This document shows positions 18,730 to 27,595 of a stretch of 41,070 nucleotides of DNA, one piece after another (within the stretch, counting starts at the first letter, position 1; every line of letters starts with the position of its first letter). The translations under genes and the position numbers were made by a program. The notes under the pieces were generated by a model that was not told where the DNA came from, did not search any database, and saw nothing but the letters and a program-made list of their open reading frames with translations. This DNA is from Streptomyces sp. CoH27 (GTDB taxonomy: Bacteria > Actinomycetota > Actinomycetes > Streptomycetales > Streptomycetaceae): positions 48,733 through 89,802 of the forward strand of contig NZ_JAIQYY010000028.1 in the NCBI RefSeq assembly GCF_020181035.1, written 5' to 3'.

Positions 18730-19997
18730 GCACGCGCCTCCGCGCTCGCCGTGGTGGCTGTCAGTTCCCGGGCCCGGGTGCGGGCCCAGGTTTCCGCTTC
18801 GAGGACGTCCGACACGGTGAGTGAGGTTCCCGTGACCGGGGTGCCGTGTTCCTCGACGACCCGGGTGACGGTCTCCATGATCCCGTTGAAGGGCAGCGCG
18901 CCGCTGCGGAAGGCCTCGACGCACTCCTCGTTGGCCGCATTGAACACCGCCGGGGCCGTGCCCGCGAGCATCCCCACGTGCCGGGCGAGGTTCACGGACG
19001 GGAAGGCCTCGTTGTCCAGCGGGAAGAACTCCCACGTGGAGGCCTTGCTCCAGTCGAAGGCGGGCGCGGCTTCGGGTACGCGTTCGGGCCAGCCCAGACC
19101 GATGGCGATGGGCCCGCGCATGTCGGGGGGCGTCGCCTGGGCGATCGTGGATCCGTCGGTGAACTCGACCATCGAGTGAACATACGACTGGGGATGCACG
19201 ACCACCTCAATGCGGTCGAAGGGAATGTCGTAGAGGAGGTGTGCCTCGATGACCTCCAGGCCCTTGTTGACGAGGGTCGCGGAGTTGATCGTGATCACCG
19301 GGCCCATCGCCCAGGTCGGGTGGGCGAGAGCGTCCTCGACGGTGACCTTCGTCAGCTCCTGCTTCGTACGGCCGCGGAAGGGGCCGCCGGAGGCCGTGAC
19401 CACCAGCTTGCGGACGTCGGCCCGCGTCCCGGCCGCCAGCGCCTGGAAGAGCGCCGCGTGCTCGGAGTCGACCGGGATGATCTGGCCGGGCTTGGCCAGC
19501 GCCTTGACCAGGGGGCCGCCGACGATCAGCGACTCCTTGTTGGCGAGGGCGAGGGTACGGCCGGCCTCCAGGGCGGCGAGGGTGGGGGCGAGGCCGATGG
19601 AGCCGGTGATGCCGTTCAGCACCGTGTGGCAGTCGGAGGCGGCGACCTCGGTGGCCGCCTGAGGTCCGGCGAGGATCTCGGGCAGCGGCTCCCCGGCGCC
19701 GTACTCGGCGGCGAGGGCCTCGCGCAGGGCCGCTACGGCGTCCTCGCGGGCGACCGCGACGGTCCGCACCCGCAGCCGGCGGGCCTGCTCGGCGAGGAGG
19801 GACACGCGGCCGCCGTTGGCGGACAGGGCGGTGACCCGGAAGCGGTCGGGGTTGCGGAGCACGAGGTCGATGGCCTGGGTGCCGATGGATCCGGTGGAGC
19901 CGAGGATCACCACGTCCTTCGGCCCGTCGCCGGCGAGCGGGTCGTAGACGAGGTGCGGATCGGCGAGAGGGGCCGGATGGGCGGGACTGTCGGTCAT
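18726..19997 (-). CDS. dxr: 1-deoxy-D-xylulose 5-phosphate reductoisomerase
   Basis: Dxr converts DXP to MEP with NADPH, the committed step of the non-mevalonate pathway. The 423-aa protein has an NADPH-binding ILGSTGSIGTQAIDLV near residue 30. The active-site segments are VDSEHAALFQAL (metal-binding Asp/Glu), ASGGPFRGRT and HPTWAMGPVITINSATLVNKGLEVIEAH (read in parts), followed by VVVHPQSYVHSMVEF. The N-terminus carries about 25 extra residues. The start is ATG 19997-19995. It is coupled to rseP by a 4-nt overlap and heads this three-gene group. Confidence 0.97.
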   Translation of the reverse strand: MTDSPAHPAPLADPHLVYDPLAGDGPKDVVILGSTGSIGTQAIDLVLRNPDRFRVTALSANGGRVSLLAEQARRLRVRTVAVAREDAVAALREALAAEYGAGEPLPEILAGPQAATEVAASDCHTVLNGITGSIGLAPTLAALEAGRTLALANKESLIVGGPLVKALAKPGQIIPVDSEHAALFQALAAGTRADVRKLVVTASGGPFRGRTKQELTKVTVEDALAHPTWAMGPVITINSATLVNKGLEVIEAHLLYDIPFDRIEVVVHPQSYVHSMVEFTDGSTIAQATPPDMRGPIAIGLGWPERVPEAAPAFDWSKASTWEFFPLDNEAFPSVNLARHVGMLAGTAPAVFNAANEECVEAFRSGALPFNGIMETVTRVVEEHGTPVTGTSLTVSDVLEAETWARTRARELTATTASAEARA

Positions 19998-20105
19998 CTC
20001 TCCATTGTTGCCGCAACCGGCACCGCTCCGGACAGGGCATCCCCCGGGCGGGTGCGTTAACAGGTTTCGTCGCTGGATGGAGCATTTTTCCCGTTGTTAA
20101 GCCAT

Positions 20106-20118
20106 TGTGAAGATCACA
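20106..20118. promoter_or_regulatory. Palindrome TGTGA-AGA-TCACA upstream of a secreted-protein gene
   Basis: A 5-bp inverted repeat with a 3-nt centre lies 95 bp before the ATG of the secreted-protein gene. It looks like an operator half-pair, but the spacing does not fit the usual CRP site (6-nt centre). No regulator is assigned. Confidence 0.3.
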
Positions 20119-20212
20119 CTTCTGAAATCACGCGCTTTCGGCCCCCGGTGATGGCATCCTTCCCGTGGCGCCCGTCACCAAGGGCCCGCACACAGGGGGA
20201 GGAATCACCACC

Positions 20213-20686
20213 ATGAACCGCATGCGCGCGACCGCGGCCGTCCTGGCCACCGCCGGAGTCCTGACCGCCGCTCAGCTCGGACTCGCCGGAGCCGCCTCGG
20301 CCGCCACCCGGACGTCCACCGGCGCCGGCTGCCCGATCGACATCGTGTACCCGAGCCGCTTCTACATCGACTCGCACGGCTGGGTCACGGGCGGGGGCCT
20401 GTACTTCGGGCTCAAGAGCAAGACGACCAAGAGCTTCAAGTACGTCACCTTCACCGTCACGGACCAGAAGAACCTCCGCTTCGGCAAGGCCAAGCCGACC
20501 GGCGGCAGGATCACCCACAACACCTCGACGTCGGTGTCCGTCTACACCGGGACCTTCAAGGGCAAGGCCAGTCTCGGCATGAGGATCCCGACGCATCTGC
20601 TCAACACCCGCTCCTACGCGCTGAAGTTCACCCTGCACGGCTCGGGCTGGAACTGCGCCGTGAACCAGGGCACCTGGGGCAACTGA
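20213..20686 (+). CDS. Small secreted protein of unknown function
   Basis: The 157-aa product starts at ATG 20213 behind a strong GGGGGAGGAA ribosome-binding site. It has a Sec signal peptide of about 30 residues ending in GAASA. The mature part of about 127 residues is beta-rich and Thr/Lys/Ser-rich, with only two cysteines (GAGCPID near its start and GWNCAVN near its end), which could form one disulphide joining the termini. I recognise no family. The gene stands alone between divergent dxr and the convergent acyl-CoA dehydrogenase, with about 215 bp of promoter region upstream. Confidence 0.8.
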   Translation: MNRMRATAAVLATAGVLTAAQLGLAGAASAATRTSTGAGCPIDIVYPSRFYIDSHGWVTGGGLYFGLKSKTTKSFKYVTFTVTDQKNLRFGKAKPTGGRITHNTSTSVSVYTGTFKGKASLGMRIPTHLLNTRSYALKFTLHGSGWNCAVNQGTWGN

Positions 20687-20717
20687 CCCCAGGCGCCCGG
20701 TCCGCGCGGGGAACGAG

Positions 20718-22655
20718 TCAGTCGCCGTAGGGGCGGCGCTCGTTCTCCCGCGCCGACGGTCCGGGGGTCGCGTCCGCGATCCACGGGCCGTCCCCGGAGG
20801 GATCGACGACGCCCTCCTCCAGCCAGGAGTACGAGCCGGCCAGGACCGCCTTGACCACCGTGCGGTCCAGGTCGTCGGTGTTGGTCCACAGCCGGTCGAA
20901 GAGTTCCTCGACCCGGATGCGGGCCTGGCGGCAGAAGGCGTCGGCCAGCTGGTAGGCCTCGCGGCCGTGGTCGCCCTGTGCGCGCAGCCGTTCGGCCCGT
21001 ACGCAGGCGGCGCTCATCGCGAACAGTTCGGCGCCGATGTCCACGATCCGGCCGAGGAAGCCCTGCTTGGTCTCCATCCGGCCCTGCCAGCGGGACATGG
21101 CGTAGAAGGTGGAGCGGGCCAGCTTGCGGGCGGTGCGCTCGACGTAGCGCAGATGCCCCGACAGATCGATTCCGTGCTTGAACTGGCCGTAGGCCATGGG
21201 GAGTTGACCCGGACCGGCGACCAGTTTCGGCAGCCACTTGGCGTAGAAGACGCCCGCGTTCGCGCCCGCCTTCGCCTTGTCCGACAGGGACTTGTCGGGA
21301 TCGATCAGGTCGCCCGCGACCGAGAGGTGGGCGTCGACGGCCTCGCGGGCGATCAGCAGGTGCATGATCTCCGTCGAGCCCTCGAAGATGCGGTTGATCC
21401 GCAGGTCGCGCAGGATCTGCTCGGCCGGGACCCCGCGCTCTCCGCGCGCCCTCAGCGACTCGGCCGTCTCATAGCCGCGGCCGCCGCGGATCTGGACCAG
21501 TTCGTCGGCCATCTTCCAGGCCATCTCGGAGCCGTAGAGCTTGGCGAGGGCGGCCTCGATGCGGATGTCGTTGCGGTCCTCGTCGGCCATCTGGGAGGAC
21601 AGGTCGAGGACGGCCTCCAGGGCGAACGTCGTCGCCGCGATGAAGCTGATCTTGGAGCCGACGGCCTCGTGCAGCGCGACCGGCTTGCCCCACTGCTCGC
21701 GCTCCGCCGACCACTCGCGGGCGATCTTCAGACACCACTTCCCGGCCCCGGCGCACATCGCGGGCAGCGAGAGCCGGCCGGTGTTGAGGGTGGTGAGCGC
21801 GATCTTCAGGCCCGCGCCCTCGGGGCCGATGCGGTTGGCGGCGGGGACCCGGACCTGGTGGAAGCGGGTGACGCCGTTCTCGATGCCGCGCAGGCCCATG
21901 AAGGCGTTGCGGTTCTCGACGGTGATGCCCTCCGCCGTGGCCTCCACCACGAACGCGGTGATGCCCCCCTTGTGGCCCTCCGACTTCGGCACCCGTGCCA
22001 TCACCACGAGCAGGTCGGCGACCACTCCGTTGGTGGTCCAGAGTTTCACTCCGTCGAGTACGTAGTCGTCCCCGTCGGGCACCGCCGTGGTGGCGAGGCG
22101 GGCCGGGTCGGAGCCGACGTCCGGCTCGGTGAGCAGGAAGGCGGAGATGTCGGTGCGGGCGCAGCGGGGCAGGAAGGCGTCCTTCTGCTCCTGGGTGCCG
22201 AACATCTTGAGCGGCTGGGGCACGCCGATCGACTGATGGGCGGAGAGCAGCGCGCCGACGGCGGGGCTCGCGGAGCCGACCAGGGCCAGGGCTTTGTTGT
22301 AGTAGAGCTGGGTGAGGCCGAGACCGCCGTACTTGGGGTCGATCTTCATGCCGAGGGCGCCGAGCTCCTTCAGGCCCGCCACGACCTCGTCCGGGATGCG
22401 GGCCTCGCGCTCGATCCGGGACGAGTCGATCGTCGTCTCGCAGAAGGCGCGGAGTTTGGCCAGGAACTCCTCGCCGCGCCGGACCGACTCGTCGTCGGGG
22501 AGCGGGTGGGGATGGATGAGGTCGAGCCGGAAGCGCCCGAGGAACAGCTCCTTGGCGAAGCTGGGCTTGCGCCAGTCCTGTTCCCGGGCGGCCTCCGCCA
22601 CCTGGCGGGCTTCGCGCTCGGTGACGTTGGTACGGGGTGTGGTGGGGGCGGACAT
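20718..22655 (-). CDS. Long acyl-CoA dehydrogenase (VLCAD/ACAD9-like)
   Basis: The 645-aa FAD flavoenzyme catalyses the first step of fatty-acid beta-oxidation. The start is ATG 22655-22653 with GAGGTGA upstream. The acyl-CoA dehydrogenase core covers residues 60-440, with AFLLTEPDVGSDPARLATTA (FAD/substrate loop), GVKLWTTNG, and IRGGRGYETAESLRARGERG. The INRIFEGSTEIMHLLIARE segment holds the likely catalytic Glu. About 200 extra C-terminal residues resemble the vestigial dehydrogenase-like domain of very-long-chain enzymes. It is not obviously related to the sugar locus that starts next to it. Confidence 0.93.
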   Translation of the reverse strand: MSAPTTPRTNVTEREARQVAEAAREQDWRKPSFAKELFLGRFRLDLIHPHPLPDDESVRRGEEFLAKLRAFCETTIDSSRIEREARIPDEVVAGLKELGALGMKIDPKYGGLGLTQLYYNKALALVGSASPAVGALLSAHQSIGVPQPLKMFGTQEQKDAFLPRCARTDISAFLLTEPDVGSDPARLATTAVPDGDDYVLDGVKLWTTNGVVADLLVVMARVPKSEGHKGGITAFVVEATAEGITVENRNAFMGLRGIENGVTRFHQVRVPAANRIGPEGAGLKIALTTLNTGRLSLPAMCAGAGKWCLKIAREWSAEREQWGKPVALHEAVGSKISFIAATTFALEAVLDLSSQMADEDRNDIRIEAALAKLYGSEMAWKMADELVQIRGGRGYETAESLRARGERGVPAEQILRDLRINRIFEGSTEIMHLLIAREAVDAHLSVAGDLIDPDKSLSDKAKAGANAGVFYAKWLPKLVAGPGQLPMAYGQFKHGIDLSGHLRYVERTARKLARSTFYAMSRWQGRMETKQGFLGRIVDIGAELFAMSAACVRAERLRAQGDHGREAYQLADAFCRQARIRVEELFDRLWTNTDDLDRTVVKAVLAGSYSWLEEGVVDPSGDGPWIADATPGPSARENERRPYGD

Positions 22656-22851
22656 GAGGTTCACCTCGCCGCGAAGAGGGATGATTGCGGACCGTTCGCT
22701 ACCGACCAGTGCTACTGGATCGTTGGTACCCGAAACGGGCCGACCCCACCACCCCTCGCGCGTCCGAACGGCCGAGGGGGCTGCCGAAGCCCGGCGCACC
22801 GGTGTGTACTGCTGCTCGGCGACTCGTTCGGGATTTCGGTCACGGAAAAGG

Positions 22852-22869
22852 TGTCGAAGCGCTTCGACA
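22852..22869. promoter_or_regulatory. LacI-type operator 1
   Basis: TGTCGAAGCGCTTCGACA is a perfect 18-bp palindrome with the central CG typical of LacI-family operators. It ends 107 bp before the lacI-type ATG. Confidence 0.85.
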
Positions 22870-22943
22870 GCGCCTATGGACACCCACTCCCGCTGAAGCT
22901 AGTGTCAATCTCACCCTCACTCGCCCCAGTCGGTCACGCGCTC

Positions 22944-22960
22944 TGTCGAAGCGCTTCACA
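22944..22960. promoter_or_regulatory. LacI-type operator 2
   Basis: TGTCGAAGCGCTTCACA shares the core TCGAAGCGCTTC with the other three sites, but its right arm is imperfect. It ends 16 bp before the ATG of the LacI regulator, so binding here would block that gene's own transcription. Confidence 0.8.
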
Positions 22961-22976
22961 AAGCTTGGAGAGCCGG

Positions 22977-23990
22977 ATGGTCACCCTCGCCGAGGTCGCC
23001 CAGCACGCCGGAGTGTCGGCGAGCACGGTGAGCTATGTCCTCAGCGGCAAGCGGTCCATCTCCGCGACCACCCGGCAGCGGGTCGAACAGAGCATCCGGG
23101 AGCTGGGCTACCACCCGAACGCCGGCGCCCGCGCCCTGGCGAGCAACCGGTCGAACATCATCGCGCTGATGGTCCCGCTGCGCACCGACATGTACGTGCC
23201 GGTGATGATGGAGATCGCCATCGCGGTGGCCACCACGGCCCGGACGCACGGCTACGACGTCCTGCTGCTCACCGGCGAGGAGGGCCCGGACGCGGTGCGC
23301 CGGGTGACCGGCAGCGGGCTCGCCGACGCCATGATCCTGATGGACGTGGAGCTGGAGGACGAGCGGCTGCCGCTGCTGCGGCAGACCGACCAGCACTCGG
23401 TCCTGATCGGGCTGCCCGCCGACCCGAACGGTCTGACCTGCGTGGACCTGGACTGGAGTGCGACGGGCGCGCTGTGCGTGGAGCATCTCGCGGGGCTCGG
23501 GCACCGTGACATCGCTGTCATCGGCGAGGCACCGGCCGTCTACGAACGGCACACCGGCTTCGCCGAGCGCACCCTCGACGGGCTGCGCTCCTGGGCCCGT
23601 GCGTCGGGCGTCAGGGTGCTGCACCGGCCGTGCGAGGGCGGGTACGACGCGATGGCCCTCACCCTGGCCCGGATCTTCGACGAGCGCCCGGGGACGACCG
23701 GGTTCGTGGTGCAGAACGAGTCCGCGGTGGAGCCGCTGCTCGCGCTGCTGCGCCAGCAGGGCCGGGCCGTGCCCGAGGACGTGTCCGTGGTCGCGATCTG
23801 CCCGGACCAGGTCGCCGTCCAGGCCTCGGTGCGGCTGACCTCGGTGGCCATCCCCGCACAGGAGATGGGCCGGCACGCCGTGGAGCATCTGGTGGCCAAG
23901 CTGGACGGGCGGGGCGGCGACGAGGTCGTGCTGCTCGCGCCCGAGCTGACCGTACGGGCGAGTACGGGACCGGCGCCGGCCGGGTCCTGA
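22977..23990 (+). CDS. LacI family transcriptional regulator
   Basis: The 337-aa repressor starts at ATG 22977 with GGAG upstream. Residues 1-50 form the LacI helix-turn-helix and hinge (TLAEVAQHAGVSASTVSYVL, then SGKRSISATTRQRV and YHPNAGARAL). A periplasmic-binding-protein-like sugar-sensing domain follows and runs to the end. Two palindromes with the LacI-type central CG lie immediately upstream and two more in the transporter/GH3 divergent region, so it most likely represses itself and the whole locus. The inducer is probably an imported xyloglucan oligosaccharide or a breakdown product; this is inference. Confidence 0.93.
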   Translation: MVTLAEVAQHAGVSASTVSYVLSGKRSISATTRQRVEQSIRELGYHPNAGARALASNRSNIIALMVPLRTDMYVPVMMEIAIAVATTARTHGYDVLLLTGEEGPDAVRRVTGSGLADAMILMDVELEDERLPLLRQTDQHSVLIGLPADPNGLTCVDLDWSATGALCVEHLAGLGHRDIAVIGEAPAVYERHTGFAERTLDGLRSWARASGVRVLHRPCEGGYDAMALTLARIFDERPGTTGFVVQNESAVEPLLALLRQQGRAVPEDVSVVAICPDQVAVQASVRLTSVAIPAQEMGRHAVEHLVAKLDGRGGDEVVLLAPELTVRASTGPAPAGS

Positions 23991-24065
23991 TCCGCACCGA
24001 CCGTGCCCTTTGGGGGCACACCTCTGCCTGCGTCCCTGTCTGCACGCCTCTCCTCAGGAGCCGCC

Positions 24066-26123
24066 GTGAATCAGCCTGCCGGTATTCAGCCTGCCCTCGC
24101 GCAGCCCAAGGTCAGCCTCGCCCAGTCCTCCCCCACCGTCGGCCGCGTCCAGGTGAAGGACGGGGCACTGGAGTGGAGCGGCCGTCAGGAGACGGTGCGG
24201 ATCGAGCCATGGGGTCCGGACGCGGTCCGGGTGCGGGCCCGGCTCGGCGGCCCGGTGCTGCACGGTCTCCCGGGCGCGCTCCTCGATTCCCCGCCCGCCG
24301 CCGAGGCGACGGTCGACGCCGGTGACGGGGAAGGCCGGCTGACGGTCGGATCGCTGACCGTCGAGGTGAGCGCCGAGGGCATGCTCCGCTTCCTGCGCAC
24401 CGACGACGGCAGCGAGCTGCTCGCCGAGGAGCGCGCCCACTTCTGGTGGCCCGGCCCGCGTCTCTACACGGCGGTCGGCAACGGCTACCACCGCCTGGAA
24501 CAGCGTTTCGCCGCGTACGAGGACGAGAAGCTGTACGGCCTCGGCCAGCACCAGCACGGGCGGCTGGACCAGAAGGGCCTGGTGCTGGACCTGGTGCAGC
24601 GCAACAGCGAGGTGAGCGTCCCGGTGCTGGTGTCCAGCCGGGGCTACACCCTGCTGTGGAACAACCCGGCGATCGGCCGGGTGGAGCTGGCGGGCAACGG
24701 CACCCGCTGGGTCGCGGACTCGGCCCGGCAGATCGACTACTGGATCACGGCGGGCACTCCGGGCGAGGGCCAGCGCAACTACAGCGCGGCCACCGGGCGT
24801 TCGCCGATGCTCCCGGAGTGGGCGGCGGGCTTCTGGCAGTGCAAGCTGCGCTACCGCACCCAGGACGAACTCCTCGACGTGGCACGGGAGTACAAGCGCC
24901 GGGGCCTGCCGATCTCGGCGATCGTGTGCGACTTCTTCCACTGGACGCACCTGGGCGAGTGGAAGTTCGACCCCAAGGAGTGGCCCGACCCGGCGGGCAT
25001 GGTCCGCGAGCTGGAGGAGCTGGGCATCAAGCTGGTGGTGTCCGTATGGCCGTCGGTGTCCCCGCTGTCGGAGAACCACCAGCTCATGGAGCAGCGCGGC
25101 TACTTCGTCGGCACCCAGTACGGCCCGATGGCGCACGCCGACTGGCCGGACAAGGAGGTCGCCTCCACCGTCCAGGTCGCCTTCTACGACCCGACGAACC
25201 CCGAGGCCCGCGACTTCGTGTGGTCGAGGATCCGGGAGAACTACCTCACCCCGTACGGCATCACGGCGTTCTGGCTGGACGCGTGCGAACCTGAGCTGAA
25301 GCCCGGCTTCGCGGAGAACCTGCGCTACTGGGCGGGACCGGGCCTGGAGGTCGGCAACCTCTACCCGCTGGAGAACGCCCGCACCTTCCACGAGGGCCTG
25401 CTGGCGTCCGGGGAGCCGGAGGTGATCACCCTCAACCGCTCGGCGTGGGCGGGCAGTCAGCGGCACGGCGCGGCCCTGTGGTCCGGTGACATCGGCACCG
25501 ACTTCGCGACCCTGCGCCGGCAGATCGCGGCCGGCCTCAACACCGCGCTGTCCGGCATCCCGTGGTGGAACACCGACATCGGCGGCTTCCACGGCGGCGA
25601 CCCGGACGATCCGGCGTACCGCGAGGTGATGGTCCGCTGGTTCCAGTTCGGCGCGCTGTCCCCGCTGATGCGGCTGCACGGCTTCCGCGACCCCGGTCTG
25701 CCGCTGGGCCCGGACATGACCGGCGGTCCGAACGAGGTGTGGTCGTACGGCGAGGAGGCCGGCGCGATCCTGGAGCGGTACCTGCGGCTGCGCGAGCGCC
25801 TGAAGCCGTACATCCTCACCGTCATGCGCGAGGCGCACGAGGAGGGGCTGCCGGTGATGCGCCCGCTGTTCCTGGAGTTCCCGGACGACCAGGCGGCCTG
25901 GTCGGTGGACGACGCCTACCTCTTCGGCCGGGACCTGCTGGTCGCGCCGGTGCTGACCGCCGGCGCCACGGCCCGCACGGCGTACCTCCCGGCGGGCGCG
26001 CGCTGGACGGACGCCTGGACGGGTGCGACGTACGAGGGCGGTACGGCGGTGACGGTGGACGCCCCCCTGGACCGGATCCCGCTGTTCCTGCGGGACGGGG
26101 CCCGGCTGCCTGTAGGGGAGTAG
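24066..26123 (+). CDS. GH31 glycoside hydrolase, probable alpha-xylosidase
   Basis: The 685-aa protein starts at GTG 24066 with CAGGAG 5 nt upstream. It has an N-terminal beta-sandwich (residues 1-235) and a GH31 barrel. The nucleophile segment is FWLDACEPEL (Asp near residue 405), and the acid/base segment LWSGDIGTDF has its Asp near residue 475, preceded by RSAWAGSQRHGA. The DACEPE form of the nucleophile motif fits the alpha-xylosidase-like branch rather than plant-type alpha-glucosidases. There is no signal peptide, so it should act in the cytoplasm, removing alpha-1,6-xylose from xyloglucan oligosaccharides. It follows the LacI gene by 75 bp, which contain a weak 6-bp hairpin (24003-24019). 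The substrate is inferred from context. Confidence 0.85.
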   Translation: MNQPAGIQPALAQPKVSLAQSSPTVGRVQVKDGALEWSGRQETVRIEPWGPDAVRVRARLGGPVLHGLPGALLDSPPAAEATVDAGDGEGRLTVGSLTVEVSAEGMLRFLRTDDGSELLAEERAHFWWPGPRLYTAVGNGYHRLEQRFAAYEDEKLYGLGQHQHGRLDQKGLVLDLVQRNSEVSVPVLVSSRGYTLLWNNPAIGRVELAGNGTRWVADSARQIDYWITAGTPGEGQRNYSAATGRSPMLPEWAAGFWQCKLRYRTQDELLDVAREYKRRGLPISAIVCDFFHWTHLGEWKFDPKEWPDPAGMVRELEELGIKLVVSVWPSVSPLSENHQLMEQRGYFVGTQYGPMAHADWPDKEVASTVQVAFYDPTNPEARDFVWSRIRENYLTPYGITAFWLDACEPELKPGFAENLRYWAGPGLEVGNLYPLENARTFHEGLLASGEPEVITLNRSAWAGSQRHGAALWSGDIGTDFATLRRQIAAGLNTALSGIPWWNTDIGGFHGGDPDDPAYREVMVRWFQFGALSPLMRLHGFRDPGLPLGPDMTGGPNEVWSYGEEAGAILERYLRLRERLKPYILTVMREAHEEGLPVMRPLFLEFPDDQAAWSVDDAYLFGRDLLVAPVLTAGATARTAYLPAGARWTDAWTGATYEGGTAVTVDAPLDRIPLFLRDGARLPVGE

Positions 26124-26134
26124 CCGGGCCGAAC

Positions 26135-26176
26135 GGCGGCCGGTCCCATCCGTACCCACGGAAGGGACCGGCCGCC
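26135..26176. terminator. Bidirectional hairpin between GH31 and chorismate mutase genes
   Basis: A perfect 13-bp stem (26135-26147 with 26164-26176) has a 16-nt loop that can pair further. It lies between two convergent genes, immediately after both stops. Confidence 0.88.
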
Positions 26177-26186
26177 CTCTCACGCG

Positions 26187-26759
26187 TCAGTCGCGGCAGA
26201 CGGAGACCAGGGAGCGGACCAGGGCGGCGGTGTGCAGCAGGTCCGGATGCTTGTCGTGGTGGACCTCGACGACGGCCACGGCGAGTTCGGGATCGCACGT
26301 CGGGGCGATGCGCTCCGGGGTGGTGTCGGCGATGCTCTGGACGAGGTCCGTGTTGATGCGGTTGATCGTCTGACGCACGACGTTCAGGTCGGGCTTGGTG
26401 GTCGGGGCCTGCTCCGGGTGGGCCGTCCACCGGGCGAACAGGGCGCGCTGGACAACCTTGTTGGCCTCGATCTGGTCGCGGAAGATACGCCGGACCTCGT
26501 CGGGGTCCGCGCCGATCCGCTGGGCCTGGGCGGCGACGGAGTCGAGGACCTGCTGCTCGCGGGCCGGGTCGTCGATGGGGCTGTCGGTGCCCCACTTGGC
26601 GGCGGCGACCAGGTCGGCGGTGGCCAGACGGTCGGCGGCGAGGGAGGCGACCGGCCGCAGCGGGGAGAGCGGTGCGGGGGCCGCGGAGGCGGGCGCGGCG
26701 GCGAGCAGGACGGCGACGCCGGCCGGCAGCACATACCTGAGGGGAGTGGCGATACGCAT
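26187..26759 (-). CDS. Secreted chorismate mutase (AroQ-gamma type)
   Basis: The 190-aa product has a signal peptide (LPAGVAVLLAAAPASAAPAP) and an all-helical chorismate mutase domain of the exported gamma class. Recognisable segments are RLATADLVAAAKWGTDSPID (active-site Arg and Lys), DDPAREQQVLD, and DPDEVRRIFRDQIEANKVVQ (with the Gln found in many family members). C-terminal cysteines (PTCDPE and SVCRD) could form the disulphide known in this class. It would convert chorismate to prephenate outside the cell; the biological purpose is unknown. The start is ATG 26759-26757; an ATG three codons upstream is also possible. Confidence 0.88.
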   Translation of the reverse strand: MRIATPLRYVLPAGVAVLLAAAPASAAPAPLSPLRPVASLAADRLATADLVAAAKWGTDSPIDDPAREQQVLDSVAAQAQRIGADPDEVRRIFRDQIEANKVVQRALFARWTAHPEQAPTTKPDLNVVRQTINRINTDLVQSIADTTPERIAPTCDPELAVAVVEVHHDKHPDLLHTAALVRSLVSVCRD

Positions 26760-26793
26760 GCACGCCATCCAACCGCAAGCAGGTGAACAACGG

Positions 26794-26829
26794 GAGGGCC
26801 GTCCCGGTCGCGCGCCCGGGACGGCCCTC
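26794..26829 (-). terminator. Hairpin downstream of the GH12 gene
   Basis: A perfect 14-bp stem (26794-26807 with 26816-26829) has an 8-nt loop. It begins 17 nt after the GH12 stop on the minus strand and should end the long transporter-hydrolase operon. Confidence 0.88.
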
Positions 26830-26845
26830 GTCACCGCAGGGTCAC

Positions 26846-27559
26846 TCAACTGCTGCTGACGCTCTCGCTGTTGACGGTGAAGTTCAGCCCGCCGGAGGAC
26901 GAGGTGATCTCGAAGCCGAACTGGAAGTCACCGATGGTCACATCGCCGAACCAGCCCTTGGTGTCCCTGATCCACTTCAGGATCGGCAGGACGTCGACCG
27001 TGCCGGAGCTGGAGTTGGAGCTGCGGACGAAGGAGAACACGTCGTTGGAGCCGTTGTTGCCCTTGTAGACGGTCCAGGTGGAGCCGCCGAGGCTGACGGT
27101 GCCCTGGGAGGTGCCGAGCGGGCCGACGGCGCCGGTCTTGTTGACCCAGAGCATGATCTCGTACTTGTGGTTCGTGTCCCAGATGTCGTACGCCGTCTCG
27201 TAGGCGCCGGACGACGGGACGGTGACGTTGTAGCTGGTGCTGAGGGAGCCCAGAGAGCTGATCGACTTGTTGATCACCTTGTCGGCGTTGGGGTAGGACT
27301 TGATGCCGCCGGTGTTGGGGTGGTTGGCCCAGACACCCCAGTTCGTACCGGAGTTGGCCCAGATGCACTGACTGCCGGCGCCGGAACCCCAGATGTCGTT
27401 GTACAGGGTGTAGCCGTTCAGCGTGGTGCTGCCCCACTGGTCGCAGGAGGACCAGACCGCGGCGGAGGCGGGGGCCGCGGCGAGGCCGACGGTGGCGCCG
27501 AGGGCCAGGGCGGGGGCGGCGAGGGCCGTGGCGACCCTGCTGAGCGTGCGTGCTGCCAT
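26846..27559 (-). CDS. GH12 endoglucanase / xyloglucanase, secreted
   Basis: The 237-aa enzyme starts at ATG 27559-27557 with AAGGGA upstream. It has a signal peptide ending near APASA (about residue 34) and one GH12 beta-jelly-roll domain. The two catalytic glutamates lie in KYEIMLWVN (about residue 134) and FQFGFEI (about residue 215). There is no carbohydrate-binding module. GH12 enzymes cut beta-1,4-glucan or xyloglucan with retention. It is the last gene of the minus-strand operon, 36 bp after GH95. Secretion fits a role in releasing oligosaccharides outside the cell, next to GH74. Confidence 0.92.
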   Translation of the reverse strand: MAARTLSRVATALAAPALALGATVGLAAAPASAAVWSSCDQWGSTTLNGYTLYNDIWGSGAGSQCIWANSGTNWGVWANHPNTGGIKSYPNADKVINKSISSLGSLSTSYNVTVPSSGAYETAYDIWDTNHKYEIMLWVNKTGAVGPLGTSQGTVSLGGSTWTVYKGNNGSNDVFSFVRSSNSSSGTVDVLPILKWIRDTKGWFGDVTIGDFQFGFEITSSSGGLNFTVNSESVSSS

Positions 27560-27595
27560 GGTGTCCCTTCCATGGGTGGGGGGAATTGCGGGGAG

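Larger units (their letters stand above)
22656..22976. promoter_or_regulatory. Divergent control region, acyl-CoA dehydrogenase / lacI-type gene
   Basis: This 321-bp spacer carries the promoter of the dehydrogenase on one side and of the LacI regulator on the other. It holds two copies of the TCGAAGCGCTTC palindrome, listed separately. No convincing promoter hexamers or RNA gene were found. Confidence 0.55.

Noticed and set aside
20106..20118. CRP-type binding site
   Set aside because: The TGTGA/TCACA arms have a 3-nt centre, whereas CRP sites have 6 nt; kept only as an unassigned palindrome.
20967..22976. In-frame plus-strand extension upstream of the LacI regulator
   Set aside because: It lies antisense to the acyl-CoA dehydrogenase, and LacI similarity begins exactly at ATG 22977 behind a ribosome-binding site.
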